Notes under the pieces: model-generated
What the model saw: the letters and a program-made list of their open reading frames with translations, nothing else
Databases searched by the model: none
What the model was told of the DNA's origin: nothing
Shown: piece after piece, positions 46,029 to 55,174 of the stretch
How the letters are laid out: each line of letters starts with the position of its first letter
How positions within the stretch are numbered: position 1 is the stretch's first letter
Made by a program: the position numbers and the translations under genes
NCBI RefSeq assembly: GCF_945952435.1
Contig: NZ_CAMFHZ010000003.1
Span: 1-64,000 of the forward strand
From: an uncultured Microbacterium sp.
Lineage (GTDB): Bacteria > Actinomycetota > Actinomycetes > Actinomycetales > Microbacteriaceae
Direction of reading: 5' to 3'
DNA length: 64,000 nucleotides

Positions 46029-46628
46029 TCAGGCCGGAAGGGCGTCCCACTCCTCGGCGAGCAGCCCGTAGTTCATGCCGTCGTGCCAGGTCCCGCGGCG
46101 GTGCAGGGCCGTGCCGCGGCTGTGCTCCTCGCGACGCATGCCGAGTCGCTCCATCATCCGCCAGGACGGCTCGTTGTCCGCGAAGCAGCCGGCGTGCACA
46201 CGGCGCAGGCCGATCGGACCGAAGCAGGCCGCGATGACCGCGCGCAGCGCCTCGGTGGCGTAGCCGCGACCCTGGAACGCCGGGTCCAGGGTCCAGCCGA
46301 GCTCCGCCTGGGTGCCGCGCGCGGCGTCGAGGACCTCGGCCTGAGCCCAGCCGTCCTCGACCCGCAGCATGACGTCTCCCACGAGCCGCCCCGCGTCGTC
46401 CGGAGCCTCCGGATCGCGAAGCTCGATCACGAGCTGGATCGCGAGCCGGGCGGGGTCGTCGAACTGCGCGCGGAACGTCTCCAGATCCGAGGGCGCCCGG
46501 GTGACCCATTCCGAGACCTCGGGCAGACGGCGCCACGCCCAGGACGGCTCGGCGTCCTCCGGCGTCGCACGGCGCACGCTCAGCCGGGACGTGCGCAGGG
46601 GCCAGTCGACGCGGGAGAGGGGATCCAT
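46029..46628 (-). CDS. GNAT-family N-acetyltransferase (RimJ/RimL type)
   Basis: The 199-residue acetyltransferase has LRTSRLSVRRATPEDAEPSWAWR at the N-terminus. The acetyl-CoA-binding motif QAELGWTLDPAFQGRGYATEAL and RRVHAGCFADNEPSWRMMERLGMRREEHSRG follow. It probably acetylates an N-terminus or a small amine; substrate unknown. The start at 46628 is the first ATG that gives the family N-terminus. It is convergent with the PemK-like gene and divergent from pta. Confidence 0.85.
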   Translation of the reverse strand: MDPLSRVDWPLRTSRLSVRRATPEDAEPSWAWRRLPEVSEWVTRAPSDLETFRAQFDDPARLAIQLVIELRDPEAPDDAGRLVGDVMLRVEDGWAQAEVLDAARGTQAELGWTLDPAFQGRGYATEALRAVIAACFGPIGLRRVHAGCFADNEPSWRMMERLGMRREEHSRGTALHRRGTWHDGMNYGLLAEEWDALPA

Positions 46629-46693
46629 GCCCTCAGCGTATCGACGTGGGGCGGAGCGGAGCGCCGTCCGAACCCGCCGCCACGGCCTCCGCG

Positions 46694-46699
46694 TAGGCT
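46694..46699 (+). promoter_or_regulatory. -10 element TAGGCT for leaderless pta
   Basis: TAGGCT followed by 7 nt and the GTG at 46707. Confidence 0.5.
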
Positions 46700-46706
46700 G
46701 GGCCGC

Positions 46707-48845
46707 GTGGCGAAGAGCATCCTCATCACCTCGGTCGAAGGACATTCCGGCAAGTCGCTGATCGCGCTGGGCGTGATCGATGCGCTGAGCAGGGCGACCG
46801 CGCGGGTCGGGGTGTTCCGCCCCGTCTCCCGCAACGACGACGGTACGGACGACGTGCTCGAGATGCTCCTCGCCCGCACCGACGTCGGCCTCGATCTCGC
46901 GGAGTGCATCGGCGTGGGGTACGACGCGTTGCGCGCCGACCAGGAGCAGGCTCTCGGCCGGATCCTGGAGCGCTATCGCGCGGTCGAGGCGCAGTGCGAT
47001 GCCGTCGTGATCCTCGGAAGCGACTACACCGACGTCGCGGGCCCCGCGGAACTCGGCGTGAACGCACGGATCGCCGCGAACCTCGGCGCGCCCGTGCTGC
47101 TCGTGCTCAACGGACGCGAGCACCTGGGGCACGGCGATCAGCTCGGCATCACCGAAGCCCGCACCCCGGCGCAGCTCGCCCAGATCGCGCGCCTCGGCGT
47201 CTCCGAGCTGGCGCAGGAGCGTGCAGCTCTCGCCGCGGTGGTGGTCAACCGGGCGGATCCGTCCGCCGTCGATGCGATCGTCGACCGGGTGAGCACCGAG
47301 CTCTCCGAGCTCGATCCGATCGGGGCCGCGGCCACGGTGCCCGTCTGGGCCATCCCCGAGGAGCGCACGCTCGTCGCGCCGTCCGTGCGCGGTGTGCTCC
47401 AGGCCCTGGACGGACGGATGGTGCGCGGGGACACGGCGCTGCTCGACCGGGAGGTGCTCGACGTCGTCATCGCCGGCATGTCGATGGTCAACGTGCTCCC
47501 GCGGCTGCTCGAGTCGTCCGTCGTCGTCATCCCCGCCGACCGCGAGGACGTGCTGCTCGCGACGCTGCTGGCGCAGGCATCCGGAACGTTCCCCTCGATC
47601 GCGGCCATCGTGCTGAACGGGCCGTTCGCGCTGCCGGAGCAGATCGAGCGGCTGCTCGACGGCCTCGGTCCGACCGTCCCGATCATCGCGACCGATCACG
47701 GCACCTACGACACGACGGTGCGCGTGATGAACGCGCCGGGGCGGCTCTCCGTCGACGCACCGCACCGCGTGGATCGCGCCTTGGCGCTGTTCGAGCAGCA
47801 CGTGGACGTGCCTCGTCTCATCGAGCTGCTCGGCGTCGCGCACTCGGACGTGGTCACCCCGCTCATGTTCCAGTACGAGCTCTTCGATCGTGCGCGCACC
47901 GAACGGCGCACGATCGTCCTTCCCGAGGGGAGCGACGACCGTGTGCTGCGCGCGGCGGGGACCGTCCTGCAACGCGGGATCGCGGATCTGGTGATCCTGG
48001 GCGATCCGGCGGCGATCCGCTCCCGGGCACAAGAACTCGGGGTCGACCTCACGGCGGCGCGCCTCGTCTCGCCGACCGATCCGACGCTGGTGAAGCGCTT
48101 CGCCGCGGAGTACGCGCGACTGCGTGCGCACAAGGGCGTCACCCTCGCGCAGGCCGCGGACACGGTCACGGACGTCTCGTACTTCGGCACGCTCATGGTG
48201 CACCTCGGCCTCGCCGACGGCATGGTGTCCGGCGCCGCCCACACGACCGCGCACACGATCCGACCCGCCTTCGAGATCATCAAGACGCGGCCAGGCGTGT
48301 CCGTCGTCTCGTCCGTGTTCCTGATGTCCCTCGCCGACCGCGTGCTCGTCTACGGCGACTGCGCCGTGATCCCGGATCCGACGAGCGAGCAGCTCGCGGA
48401 CATCGCGATCTCCTCCGCCGCGACGGCGTCGGCCTTCGGGATCGAACCGCGGGTCGCGATGCTCTCGTACTCGACGGGCGACTCCGGTACGGGTGCCGAC
48501 GTCGATAAGGTGCGTCGCGCGACGGAGCTGGTGCGCGAGAGGGCGCCCGAACTCCCCGTCGAAGGGCCGATCCAGTACGACGCGGCGGCGGACGCCGCCG
48601 TCGCACGCGCGAAACTCCCCGGTTCGAGCGTGGCGGGCCGCGCGACGGTGTTCGTCTTCCCCGACCTCAACACGGGCAACAACACGTACAAGGCCGTGCA
48701 GCGTTCGGCGGGAGCGGTCGCGATGGGACCGGTCCTGCAGGGTCTCAACAAGCCGATCAACGACCTGTCCCGGGGAGCCCTGGTCGAGGACATCGTCAAC
48801 ACGATCGCGATCACGGCGATCCAGGCGCAGGAGGAGCGCGCGTGA
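46707..48845 (+). CDS. pta: Phosphate acetyltransferase (long form)
   Basis: The 712-residue enzyme has an N-terminal P-loop-like domain (ILITSVEGHSGKSLIALGVID), a central DRTGG domain (about 215-330) and the C-terminal phosphotransacetylase domain. This last has IVLPEGSDDRVLRAA, ADGMVSGAAHTTAHTIRPAF and ATVFVFPDLNTGNNTYKAVQR. It interconverts acetyl-CoA and acetyl phosphate. The GTG start at 46707 follows a leaderless-type promoter. The stop overlaps ackA by 4 bp, forming the standard pta-ackA operon for acetate overflow and uptake. Confidence 0.96.
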   Translation: MAKSILITSVEGHSGKSLIALGVIDALSRATARVGVFRPVSRNDDGTDDVLEMLLARTDVGLDLAECIGVGYDALRADQEQALGRILERYRAVEAQCDAVVILGSDYTDVAGPAELGVNARIAANLGAPVLLVLNGREHLGHGDQLGITEARTPAQLAQIARLGVSELAQERAALAAVVVNRADPSAVDAIVDRVSTELSELDPIGAAATVPVWAIPEERTLVAPSVRGVLQALDGRMVRGDTALLDREVLDVVIAGMSMVNVLPRLLESSVVVIPADREDVLLATLLAQASGTFPSIAAIVLNGPFALPEQIERLLDGLGPTVPIIATDHGTYDTTVRVMNAPGRLSVDAPHRVDRALALFEQHVDVPRLIELLGVAHSDVVTPLMFQYELFDRARTERRTIVLPEGSDDRVLRAAGTVLQRGIADLVILGDPAAIRSRAQELGVDLTAARLVSPTDPTLVKRFAAEYARLRAHKGVTLAQAADTVTDVSYFGTLMVHLGLADGMVSGAAHTTAHTIRPAFEIIKTRPGVSVVSSVFLMSLADRVLVYGDCAVIPDPTSEQLADIAISSAATASAFGIEPRVAMLSYSTGDSGTGADVDKVRRATELVRERAPELPVEGPIQYDAAADAAVARAKLPGSSVAGRATVFVFPDLNTGNNTYKAVQRSAGAVAMGPVLQGLNKPINDLSRGALVEDIVNTIAITAIQAQEERA

Positions 48846-50038
48846 GCACCGTTCTCGTCATCAACAGCGGCTCGTCGTCGTTCAAGTACCAGCTCGTCGA
48901 CGTCGACAGCGGGAACGCTCTCGCGTCGGGACTGGTCGAGCGCATCGGGCAGCCGGAGGGGCGCGCGACGCACACGGGCGCGGACGGCACGACGGCCGAG
49001 CGGATCCTCCCCATCCCGGATCACACCGCGGGGTTCCGGGTGATGCTGGATGCGTTCGCCGAACACGGGCCGTCGCTGGAGGACGGCCCGCCCGTGGCGC
49101 TCGGCCACCGCGTCGTCCACGGCGGCGCCCGGTTCTTCGCGCCCACCGTCATCACGCCGCGCGTCGAGAACGACATCGACGAACTGTCGGCGCTCGCTCC
49201 GTTGCACAACCCCGGTGCCCTCCAGGGCATCAGGGCGGCGAGGGCCGCATTCCCGGACGTGCCGCACGTTGCGGTGTTCGACACGGCGTTCCACCAGACG
49301 CTCGAACCGGCGGCGTACACCTACGCGATCGACCGCGAGCTCGCGGAGGCGCATCGGATCCGCCGCTATGGATTCCACGGCACGTCGCACAAGTACGTGT
49401 CCGAGCAGGCGGCGGCGTTCCTGGGCGGCGAACGCCCCGACCTCCGCCAGATCGTCTTCCACCTCGGCAACGGCGCCTCCGTGACCGCGATCCGCGGCGG
49501 TCGTTCGATCGACACGTCGATGGGCATGACACCCCTCGAAGGCCTGGTCATGGGGACACGGTCGGGGGACATCGACCCTGCCGTCCTGTTCACGCTGGCG
49601 CGGCGCGCCGAGATGACGATCGCCGATCTGGACGAGCTGCTCAATGCGCGCAGCGGTCTGCGTGGTCTCTCGGGCCTCTCGGACATGCGCGACGTGCTCG
49701 CGCGCGCGGCCGCGGGAGACGAGGCGGCGCAGCTGGCCTTCGACGTCTACATCCATCGGCTGCGGGCCTACGCCGGCGCCTACCTGGCCCAGCTCGGCGG
49801 CGTCGACGTGATCTCGTTCACCGCGGGGGTGGGGGAGAACAACGCCCTCGTGCGCCGTGAGGCGCTCGCGACGCTCGGGTTCGCGGGAGTGGAGGTCGAT
49901 CCTGTCCGCAACGAGTCGCCCGAACGGGGCATCCGACGCATCTCCTCGGATGCGTCGCGCGTCACGGTGCTCGTCGTGCCGACCGACGAAGAGCGTGAGA
50001 TCGCCCGGCAGACGGTCGAGACCATCTCTACAAGATGA
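48842..50038 (+). CDS. ackA: Acetate kinase
   Basis: The 398-residue ASKHA-fold kinase converts acetyl phosphate and ADP to acetate and ATP. Motifs include VLVINSGSSSFKYQL at the N-terminus, GHRVVHGG, VFDTAFHQT, FHGTSHKYVSEQA, HLGNGASVTAI, DTSMGMTPLEGLVMGTRSGDIDP and FTAGVGENNALVR. It is translationally coupled to pta. No terminator hairpin was seen in the 130 bp before the tRNA cluster. Confidence 0.97.
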   Translation: MSTVLVINSGSSSFKYQLVDVDSGNALASGLVERIGQPEGRATHTGADGTTAERILPIPDHTAGFRVMLDAFAEHGPSLEDGPPVALGHRVVHGGARFFAPTVITPRVENDIDELSALAPLHNPGALQGIRAARAAFPDVPHVAVFDTAFHQTLEPAAYTYAIDRELAEAHRIRRYGFHGTSHKYVSEQAAAFLGGERPDLRQIVFHLGNGASVTAIRGGRSIDTSMGMTPLEGLVMGTRSGDIDPAVLFTLARRAEMTIADLDELLNARSGLRGLSGLSDMRDVLARAAAGDEAAQLAFDVYIHRLRAYAGAYLAQLGGVDVISFTAGVGENNALVRREALATLGFAGVEVDPVRNESPERGIRRISSDASRVTVLVVPTDEEREIARQTVETISTR

Positions 50039-50170
50039 CGCGCGCATCGCGGGCCGTGTCACGGTGGGCGGCGTGCACGTCGCCACGCCCGGCGGACGTG
50101 CGCTGTCGGTTCGTCCCTCGGTCATCCGGTATGCTCTTTACCTGTGCCTCAGGGCGCGAAAACTGAAGAG

Positions 50171-50246
50171 GGGCGATTGGCGCAGTTGGTAGCGCGCTTC
50201 CTTCACACGGAAGAGGTCGTCGGTTCGAGTCCGGCATCGCCCACCA
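50171..50246 (+). tRNA. tRNA-Val (CAC)
   Basis: Acceptor GGGCGAT pairs with ATCGCCC. The anticodon arm is CTTCC-TTCACAC-GGAAG with anticodon CAC. The T-arm is GTCGG-TTCGAGT-CCGGC, and CCA is encoded at the 3' end. Confidence 0.95.
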
Positions 50247-50250
50247 TCGA

Positions 50251-50282
50251 GAAGCCCGGTCAGGTCATCCTGACCGGGCTTC
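50251..50282 (+). terminator. Hairpin after tRNA-Val(CAC)
   Basis: A perfect 14-bp stem beginning GAAGCCCGGTCAGG with loop TCAT. There is no T-run after it. Confidence 0.75.
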
Positions 50283-50355
50283 GTCGTCGTCTCGGCGCGT
50301 CCGCGAACCCGCGTGGACGCCGCGGCCAAGGACACGCCCGAGAACGGGCGCCGGT

Positions 50356-50384
50356 TTGGCGAAGGGCCGAACCTCGGCTAATGT
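50356..50384 (+). promoter_or_regulatory. Sigma70-type promoter for tRNA-Gly and following tRNAs
   Basis: TTGGCG (50356-50361), a 17-nt spacer and TAATGT (50379-50384). This is the most consensus-like promoter recognised in the window, 36 bp before tRNA-Gly. Confidence 0.65.
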
Positions 50385-50419
50385 ATTTCAAGTGCCCGGG
50401 ACACCGGGAAGCACACAAC

Positions 50420-50495
50420 GCGGATGTAGCGCAGTTGGTAGCGCACAACCTTGCCAAGGTTGGGGTCGCGAGTTCGAGTCTCGTCATCCGCTCCA
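50420..50495 (+). tRNA. tRNA-Gly (GCC)
   Basis: Acceptor GCGGATG/CATCCGC, anticodon arm CAACC-TTGCCAA-GGTTG with anticodon GCC, T-arm GCGAG-TTCGAGT-CTCGT, encoded CCA. Confidence 0.95.
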
Positions 50496-50501
50496 GTGCA
50501 G

Positions 50502-50519
50502 GAGCCCCTCCGGGGGCTT
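50502..50519 (+). terminator. Hairpin after tRNA-Gly
   Basis: GAGCCCC-TCCG-GGGGCTT, a 7-bp stem with a tetraloop, 6 bp after the encoded CCA. Confidence 0.55.
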
Positions 50520-50543
50520 CGGCATGTGGGTTCGAATCCACAT

Positions 50544-50614
50544 GGTGGTGTGGCCGAGAGGCTAGGCACCGGCCTGCAAAGCCGTTTACACGGGTTCGAA
50601 TCCCGTCGCCACCT
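50544..50614 (+). tRNA. tRNA-Cys (GCA)
   Basis: Acceptor GGTGGTG/CGCCACC, anticodon loop CTGCAAA with anticodon GCA, T-arm CGGG-TTCGAAT-CCCG. CCA is not encoded. Confidence 0.93.
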
Positions 50615-50644
50615 CGCTTCTCTCCAACTGAATAGCCTGAACAG

Positions 50645-50716
50645 GCGCGATTGGCGCAGCGGTAGCGCGCTTCCCTGACACGGAAGAGGTCACTGGTTCG
50701 ATCCCAGTATCGCGCA
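50645..50716 (+). tRNA. tRNA-Val (GAC)
   Basis: Acceptor GCGCGAT/ATCGCGC, anticodon arm CTTCC-CTGACAC-GGAAG with anticodon GAC. CCA is not encoded. Confidence 0.95.
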
Positions 50717-50725
50717 CAACAGAAA

Positions 50726-50747
50726 CCCCCGGTTCGCCGGGGGTTTT
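50726..50747 (+). terminator. Rho-independent terminator of the tRNA cluster
   Basis: CCCCCGG-TTCG-CCGGGGG followed by TTTT, 9 bp after tRNA-Val(GAC). Confidence 0.9.
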
Positions 50748-50899
50748 GTCGTTTGCGGACTGGTCGACGCGTCGTCGGTCGGGACGCGCCGCGGACACCG
50801 ATCACCCCGGTCGCAGGCACCGCCTCCATCGAAGGGTGGAGCCCGCGTTCCATCCAATGGGCGATCCGGGTTCGGGCGCCGCTCGATGGACTGGGACGC

Positions 50900-52996
50900 A
50901 TGAGATCTCCGCGCGTGCACAGACCCTTGTCCCAACGATTGACCTCGCGGGGCGGTGCCTGGATCTCCCTCGGGATCGTGCTGCTGATCATGATCGCGAT
51001 GTTCGGCGCGTTCGGCTCGGCGAAGGCTCCCGCCAAGAACGAACAGGCGCCCGCAGACGCGGAATCCACGCGCGTCAGCGCGCTGCTGGATCGCTTCCCG
51101 GATGCGGACCGTCCGTCCGTGCTCATCGTCGCGTCCCGCGCCGATGGGGCGGCTCTTACGGCGGCGCAGCGGGAGGAGCTGGCGTCCCTGCGTGCGGCGC
51201 TGAGCAGGGGCGGTGCCGCCGACCCGGGCAGGCCGATGGTGAGCGAGGACGGAAGGGCCGCGGTCCTCGTCGTGCCCGTCGACGCCGGTACGACGACCGC
51301 CGAGTCCGCCAAGGCCGTCGACACGCTGCGCACCGCGGTGCGGGAGCACGCCCCGCGGGACCTGACCCTGCAGGTGACGGGGGGTCCCGCCTTCGGCGCG
51401 GACATCGCCGCGGCGTTCGACGGGGCGGACCTCACGCTCCTGCTGGTCACGATCCTGATCGTCGCCGTGCTGCTCATCCTCACCTACCGCTCGCCGCTGC
51501 TGTGGATCCTGCCGCTCGTGGTCGTGGCGCTGGCGGACGGCCTCGCCGGACGAGTGACCGCGGCGGCGGGCGCGGCATGGGGTCTGCAGTTCGACGCGGG
51601 CATCATCAGCGTCCTCGTCTTCGGGGCGGGCACGAACTACGCCCTTCTGCTGATCTCGCGCTACCGCGAGGAGCTGCACGACCGCGCCGATCACCGGATC
51701 GCGCTCTCCGTCGCGTGGCGCAGGACCGCGCCGGCGATCCTCGCCTCGAACGTGACGGTCGTGCTCGCCCTGCTCACGCTGGTGCTCGCGGTGATCCCGG
51801 GAACGCGGGGTCTCGGCATCTCCTCGGCGATCGGCCTGCTCATCGCCCTCGCGGCCGTCCTGCTCCTGCTCCCGCCGCTGCTCGCCGTCTGCGGGCGGGG
51901 CGTGTTCTGGCCGTTCGTGCCGCGCCCCGGTGCGCCGAGGCGGCAGGGCACCGTCTGGCGCAGGGTCGCATCCGGCGTGACGCGGCGTCCCGTCAGGGCG
52001 CTCGTCGCCGGGGGCGTGCTGCTCGCCGTCATGGCGTCCGGTCTGCTCGGCACGAGCATCGGACTCGATCAGCTCGGGAAGTTCCGCGTCCCGACGGAAT
52101 CTGCGGCGGGCCTCGAGGTCCTCTCCGCGCACTTCCCGCCCGGTGAGGCACAGCCGATCCTCGTCGTCACGAAGAGCGCCCACGCCGATGCGGTCACGGC
52201 CGCGGCCGAGAACACAGAGGGGGTGGTCCGGGCAACCGCGGCAGGCACCACGGACGACGGCGCCCTGACCAAGGTCGTCGTGACGAGCGCCTACGCCCCC
52301 AGCTCTCCGCGGAGCCTCTCGCAGATCAGCGCGTTGCGCGAAGCCGTGCATGCGGTTCCCGGCGCCGATGCCCTCGTCGGGGGCGCTGTCGCGACCGATG
52401 TCGACGCCCGCGCGGGCGCTCAGCACGATCTCTGGCTCATCGCCCCGGTGGTGCTCGCGGTCAGTTTCCTCGTGCTCCTCATCCTGCTCCGCTCACTCGT
52501 CGCCCCCGTCGTGCTGATCGCCGTCAACCTCGCCAGTGCGGTCGCCGCGATCGGCGCCGGGGCCTGGTTGAGCAGGGTCCTTCTCGGACAGCACGCTCTC
52601 GACCTCCCCGTGCCGCTCCTCGCGTTCCTGTTCCTCGTGGCGCTGGGGATCGACTACACGATCTTCCTCGCGCACCGCGCCCGCGCCGAGTCCGCGGACC
52701 ACGGGACGCGCCAGGGGATCGTCGAGGCGGTCGCGCACACGGGTGGGGTGATCACCAGTGCAGGGATCGTCCTGGCAGGCGTGTTCGCCGCACTCGGCGT
52801 TCTGCCGCTCGTCACGCTCGGACAGCTGGGCCTGATCGTGGGGGTCGGCGTGGTCGTGGACACCCTCGTCGTGCGGACCGTGATCGTCCCTGCGATCTTC
52901 GCGCTGCTGGGCGACCGGGTCTGGTGGCCGGCACAGCTGCGCAGGGCCGGGTCGGATGAAGTCCGGACCGTGGCGCCGAGCGAGGTTCGCGCCTGA
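50900..52996 (+). CDS. MmpL-family RND transporter
   Basis: The 698-residue, roughly 12-span membrane protein has two homologous halves, each with one spanning helix, an external domain and five further spans. Half 1 has VTGGPAFGADIAAAFDGADLTLL and FGAGTNYALLLISRYREEL; half 2 has FLVALGIDYTIFLAHRARAE and VGVVVDTLVVRTVIVPAIFALLGD. MmpL proteins export lipids or drugs using the proton gradient. The paired Asp-Tyr of the relay is intact only in half 2 (GIDY); half 1 has Asn246-Tyr247. ATG 50900 is chosen because the upstream in-frame extension (from 50753) is basic and not conserved-looking. Confidence 0.88.
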   Translation: MRSPRVHRPLSQRLTSRGGAWISLGIVLLIMIAMFGAFGSAKAPAKNEQAPADAESTRVSALLDRFPDADRPSVLIVASRADGAALTAAQREELASLRAALSRGGAADPGRPMVSEDGRAAVLVVPVDAGTTTAESAKAVDTLRTAVREHAPRDLTLQVTGGPAFGADIAAAFDGADLTLLLVTILIVAVLLILTYRSPLLWILPLVVVALADGLAGRVTAAAGAAWGLQFDAGIISVLVFGAGTNYALLLISRYREELHDRADHRIALSVAWRRTAPAILASNVTVVLALLTLVLAVIPGTRGLGISSAIGLLIALAAVLLLLPPLLAVCGRGVFWPFVPRPGAPRRQGTVWRRVASGVTRRPVRALVAGGVLLAVMASGLLGTSIGLDQLGKFRVPTESAAGLEVLSAHFPPGEAQPILVVTKSAHADAVTAAAENTEGVVRATAAGTTDDGALTKVVVTSAYAPSSPRSLSQISALREAVHAVPGADALVGGAVATDVDARAGAQHDLWLIAPVVLAVSFLVLLILLRSLVAPVVLIAVNLASAVAAIGAGAWLSRVLLGQHALDLPVPLLAFLFLVALGIDYTIFLAHRARAESADHGTRQGIVEAVAHTGGVITSAGIVLAGVFAALGVLPLVTLGQLGLIVGVGVVVDTLVVRTVIVPAIFALLGDRVWWPAQLRRAGSDEVRTVAPSEVRA

Positions 52997-53000
52997 TCCG

Positions 53001-53061
53001 TCCCGCGCGGTCACGGAGCCGCCGTGCGATCTCGATCGCCGGGCATCGTGACCGCGCGGGA
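53001..53061. terminator. Long-armed hairpin between converging genes
   Basis: TCCCGCGCGGTCACG (53001-53015) and its exact complement (53047-53061) with a 31-nt loop. It fills the gap between the MmpL and photolyase genes. Confidence 0.65.
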
Positions 53062-53062
53062 G

Positions 53063-54406
53063 TCAGGAGCGCGCCGCGCGCTTGACGTCTTCGTACGCGG
53101 CGAGCGCGGCTCTGCGGGTGTCGGCGAGGTCGACGAGAGGCTCGTCGGGCGCGTCCGCCGCCCAGTGCGAGACGTACAGCCCGTCGGGATCGAACTTCTT
53201 CGCCTGCAGTTCGGGATTGAAGATCCGGAAGTAGGGGGCGGCGTCCGCGCCGGATCCGGCGACCCACTGCCAGTTGAACGGATTGCTCGCCTCGTCCGCG
53301 TCCACGAGCGTGTCCCAGAACCACTCCTCGCCGTGACGCCAGTCGATGAGCAGGTTCTTGATGAGGAATGAGGCCGCGACCATCCGCACACGATTGTGCA
53401 TGTAGCCGGTGGCCCAGAGCTCGCGCATCCCTGCATCGACGAGGGGGATGCCGGTGTCGCCGTGCTGCCACGCCCGCAGATGGGACGGTCTGAGGCGCGG
53501 CCAGGGGAAGGCGTCGAACTCGGATCGGAGGTTCTTGGTCGCGAGGTGCGGGAAGTGGTAGAGCGTGTGCCAGGCGAATTCGCGCCAGCCCAGTTCCGAC
53601 AGGAAGCGTCCCGACCCGTCTGCGCCCACCGCGTCGTGCCACACGGTGAACGGGCTGATCTCCCCCCAGCGCAACGCGGGGGAGAGCAGAGAGGTCGCGC
53701 CGGCCGACGGTTCGTCCCTGGCGCGGTCGTAGGCGGTCAGATCCTCGTCGAGGAAGGTGCGCAGACGACGCCGTGCCGACAGCTCGCCCGGCTCCCAGGC
53801 TTCCCGCAGCCCCGCGGCCCAGTCGGGCTTCGCGGGCAGGAGCGCCCAGTCCGCGAGCGTGTCGGATGCCGGGGTGCGCGCGGCCCCGGCGATCTCCCGC
53901 GGCTCGGGCAGCGGCCGGCGAGGAGCGGGCAAGGCGAGACACGCCCGCCAGAACGGGGTGAAGACCGAGAAGTGCGTGCCGGCACCGGTCTGCACGGTCC
54001 ACGGTTCGTGCAGCAGCGAGGCGGCGAAGGAGACCGCCTCGAGACCATCGTGGCGGAGCGACTCCTTGAGCGCCGCGTCGATCCGCCGCTCGGGGCCGCC
54101 GTAGCGTCGGTTCCAGAAGACCGCATCGACGCCGGACTGGGCGACCACCTCGGGGACCACCCTCTCGGCGGGCCCTCGTCTCAACATGAGCGTGGCGCCG
54201 TGCTCTCGGATCCGCTGACCGAGTTCGGTGAGGGAGTGGTGCAGCCACCAGCGCGCGGCCCCACCCAGGGGACGCACGCCGGGCGATTCCTCGTCCAGTA
54301 CGTAGAGGAGGACGATGGGCTCGCCGCGATCCACAGCCGCGCGCAGAGCGGGGTTGTCGGCGAGCCGGAGGTCGTCGCGGAACCAGACGAGGGATGCAGA
54401 GCCCAT
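53063..54406 (-). CDS. phr: Deoxyribodipyrimidine photo-lyase (CPD photolyase family)
   Basis: The 447-residue protein has the antenna-binding N-terminal domain LVWFRDDLRLADNPAL. The FAD-binding C-terminal domain follows with ALRWGEISPFTVWH, FLSELGWREFAWHTLYHFP, GIPLVDAGMRELWATGYMHNRVRMVAASFLIKNLLIDWR and DEASNPFNWQWVAGSG. It repairs UV cyclobutane dimers with blue light. Divergent from the ydcF-like gene. Confidence 0.95.
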   Translation of the reverse strand: MGSASLVWFRDDLRLADNPALRAAVDRGEPIVLLYVLDEESPGVRPLGGAARWWLHHSLTELGQRIREHGATLMLRRGPAERVVPEVVAQSGVDAVFWNRRYGGPERRIDAALKESLRHDGLEAVSFAASLLHEPWTVQTGAGTHFSVFTPFWRACLALPAPRRPLPEPREIAGAARTPASDTLADWALLPAKPDWAAGLREAWEPGELSARRRLRTFLDEDLTAYDRARDEPSAGATSLLSPALRWGEISPFTVWHDAVGADGSGRFLSELGWREFAWHTLYHFPHLATKNLRSEFDAFPWPRLRPSHLRAWQHGDTGIPLVDAGMRELWATGYMHNRVRMVAASFLIKNLLIDWRHGEEWFWDTLVDADEASNPFNWQWVAGSGADAAPYFRIFNPELQAKKFDPDGLYVSHWAADAPDEPLVDLADTRRAALAAYEDVKRAARS

Positions 54407-54508
54407 GCAGGCATTGTCGGGCCACGGCGGGCGCGGGCACAGCCCGTGGCGCCGATGGCTCCGGGCGTGGTAGCGCGGCCGGCGGCCTCTCGAGCCCGTC
54501 TGGCTGAG

Positions 54509-54514
54509 TAGTCT
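54509..54514 (+). promoter_or_regulatory. -10 element TAGTCT, leaderless
   Basis: TAGTCT lies 6 nt before ATG 54521. Confidence 0.5.
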
Positions 54515-54520
54515 GAACGC

Positions 54521-55174
54521 ATGCGGCGAGGCGCGACGATCGGGATCTGCGCGGCCGCAGGCGTCGTGAGCTTCCTGATCTGGGGCGAGATCGTCTCGGC
54601 GCGGGCCAGCCGTCGGGGGCTCCGCCCGGCGTCACCCGGCGCGCCGCTCGTCGTGCTCGTGCTCGGGTACGGCAACAGGGGCGAGCGTGCGAACGCGGTC
54701 AACCGTTACCGGGCCCGTGCCGCCGTACGCACCGCGACCGGACCGGACGACGTCGTGATCGCCTCCGGCGGGTCCGTGCAGGGGACCAGAGCGGAGGCGC
54801 GGATCCTCGCCGACGCGATCGAGGAACGGGGCTTCCGCGGCCGGATCCTGGTCGAGACGTCGAGCCGATCCACGCCGGAGAACATCGAGAACTCGATCCC
54901 GCTCCTGGAGCGCGCGTCGCAGATCGCGGTCGTCTCCAACTCGCTGCATGCGGAGCGTGCACGAGCCCTGCTGCGCGCACGTCGCCCGGATCTCGCGGAG
55001 CGGCTCGTGCGCGGTGAGGAGTACCGCTTCGGCGAGATCCCGGTGATCAAGGCGGTCGCGGCGGCCATGGCACGGCTCGAACGCTGGCGCCCGTGGCGCC
55101 GCGGGCGTGCGGCTCTCAGCGGTCTGCGCCATCGCCGCGCGGTCCTGAACCGCGGCGCCGAGCGCGCGGCGTAG
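54521..55174 (+). CDS. YdcF/DUF218-family protein, membrane anchored
   Basis: The 217-residue protein has a hydrophobic N-terminal segment (TIGICAAAGVVSFLIWGEIV, about 5-24) as a signal anchor and a DUF218 domain. The domain shows LVVLVLGYGNRGERANAVNRYRARAA, VVIASGGSVQGTRAEARILADAI, RSTPENIENSIPLL and VVSNSLHAERARALL. Relatives (SanA, YdcF) are linked to envelope functions; biochemistry is not settled. A leaderless promoter lies directly upstream. Confidence 0.88.
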   Translation: MRRGATIGICAAAGVVSFLIWGEIVSARASRRGLRPASPGAPLVVLVLGYGNRGERANAVNRYRARAAVRTATGPDDVVIASGGSVQGTRAEARILADAIEERGFRGRILVETSSRSTPENIENSIPLLERASQIAVVSNSLHAERARALLRARRPDLAERLVRGEEYRFGEIPVIKAVAAAMARLERWRPWRRGRAALSGLRHRRAVLNRGAERAA

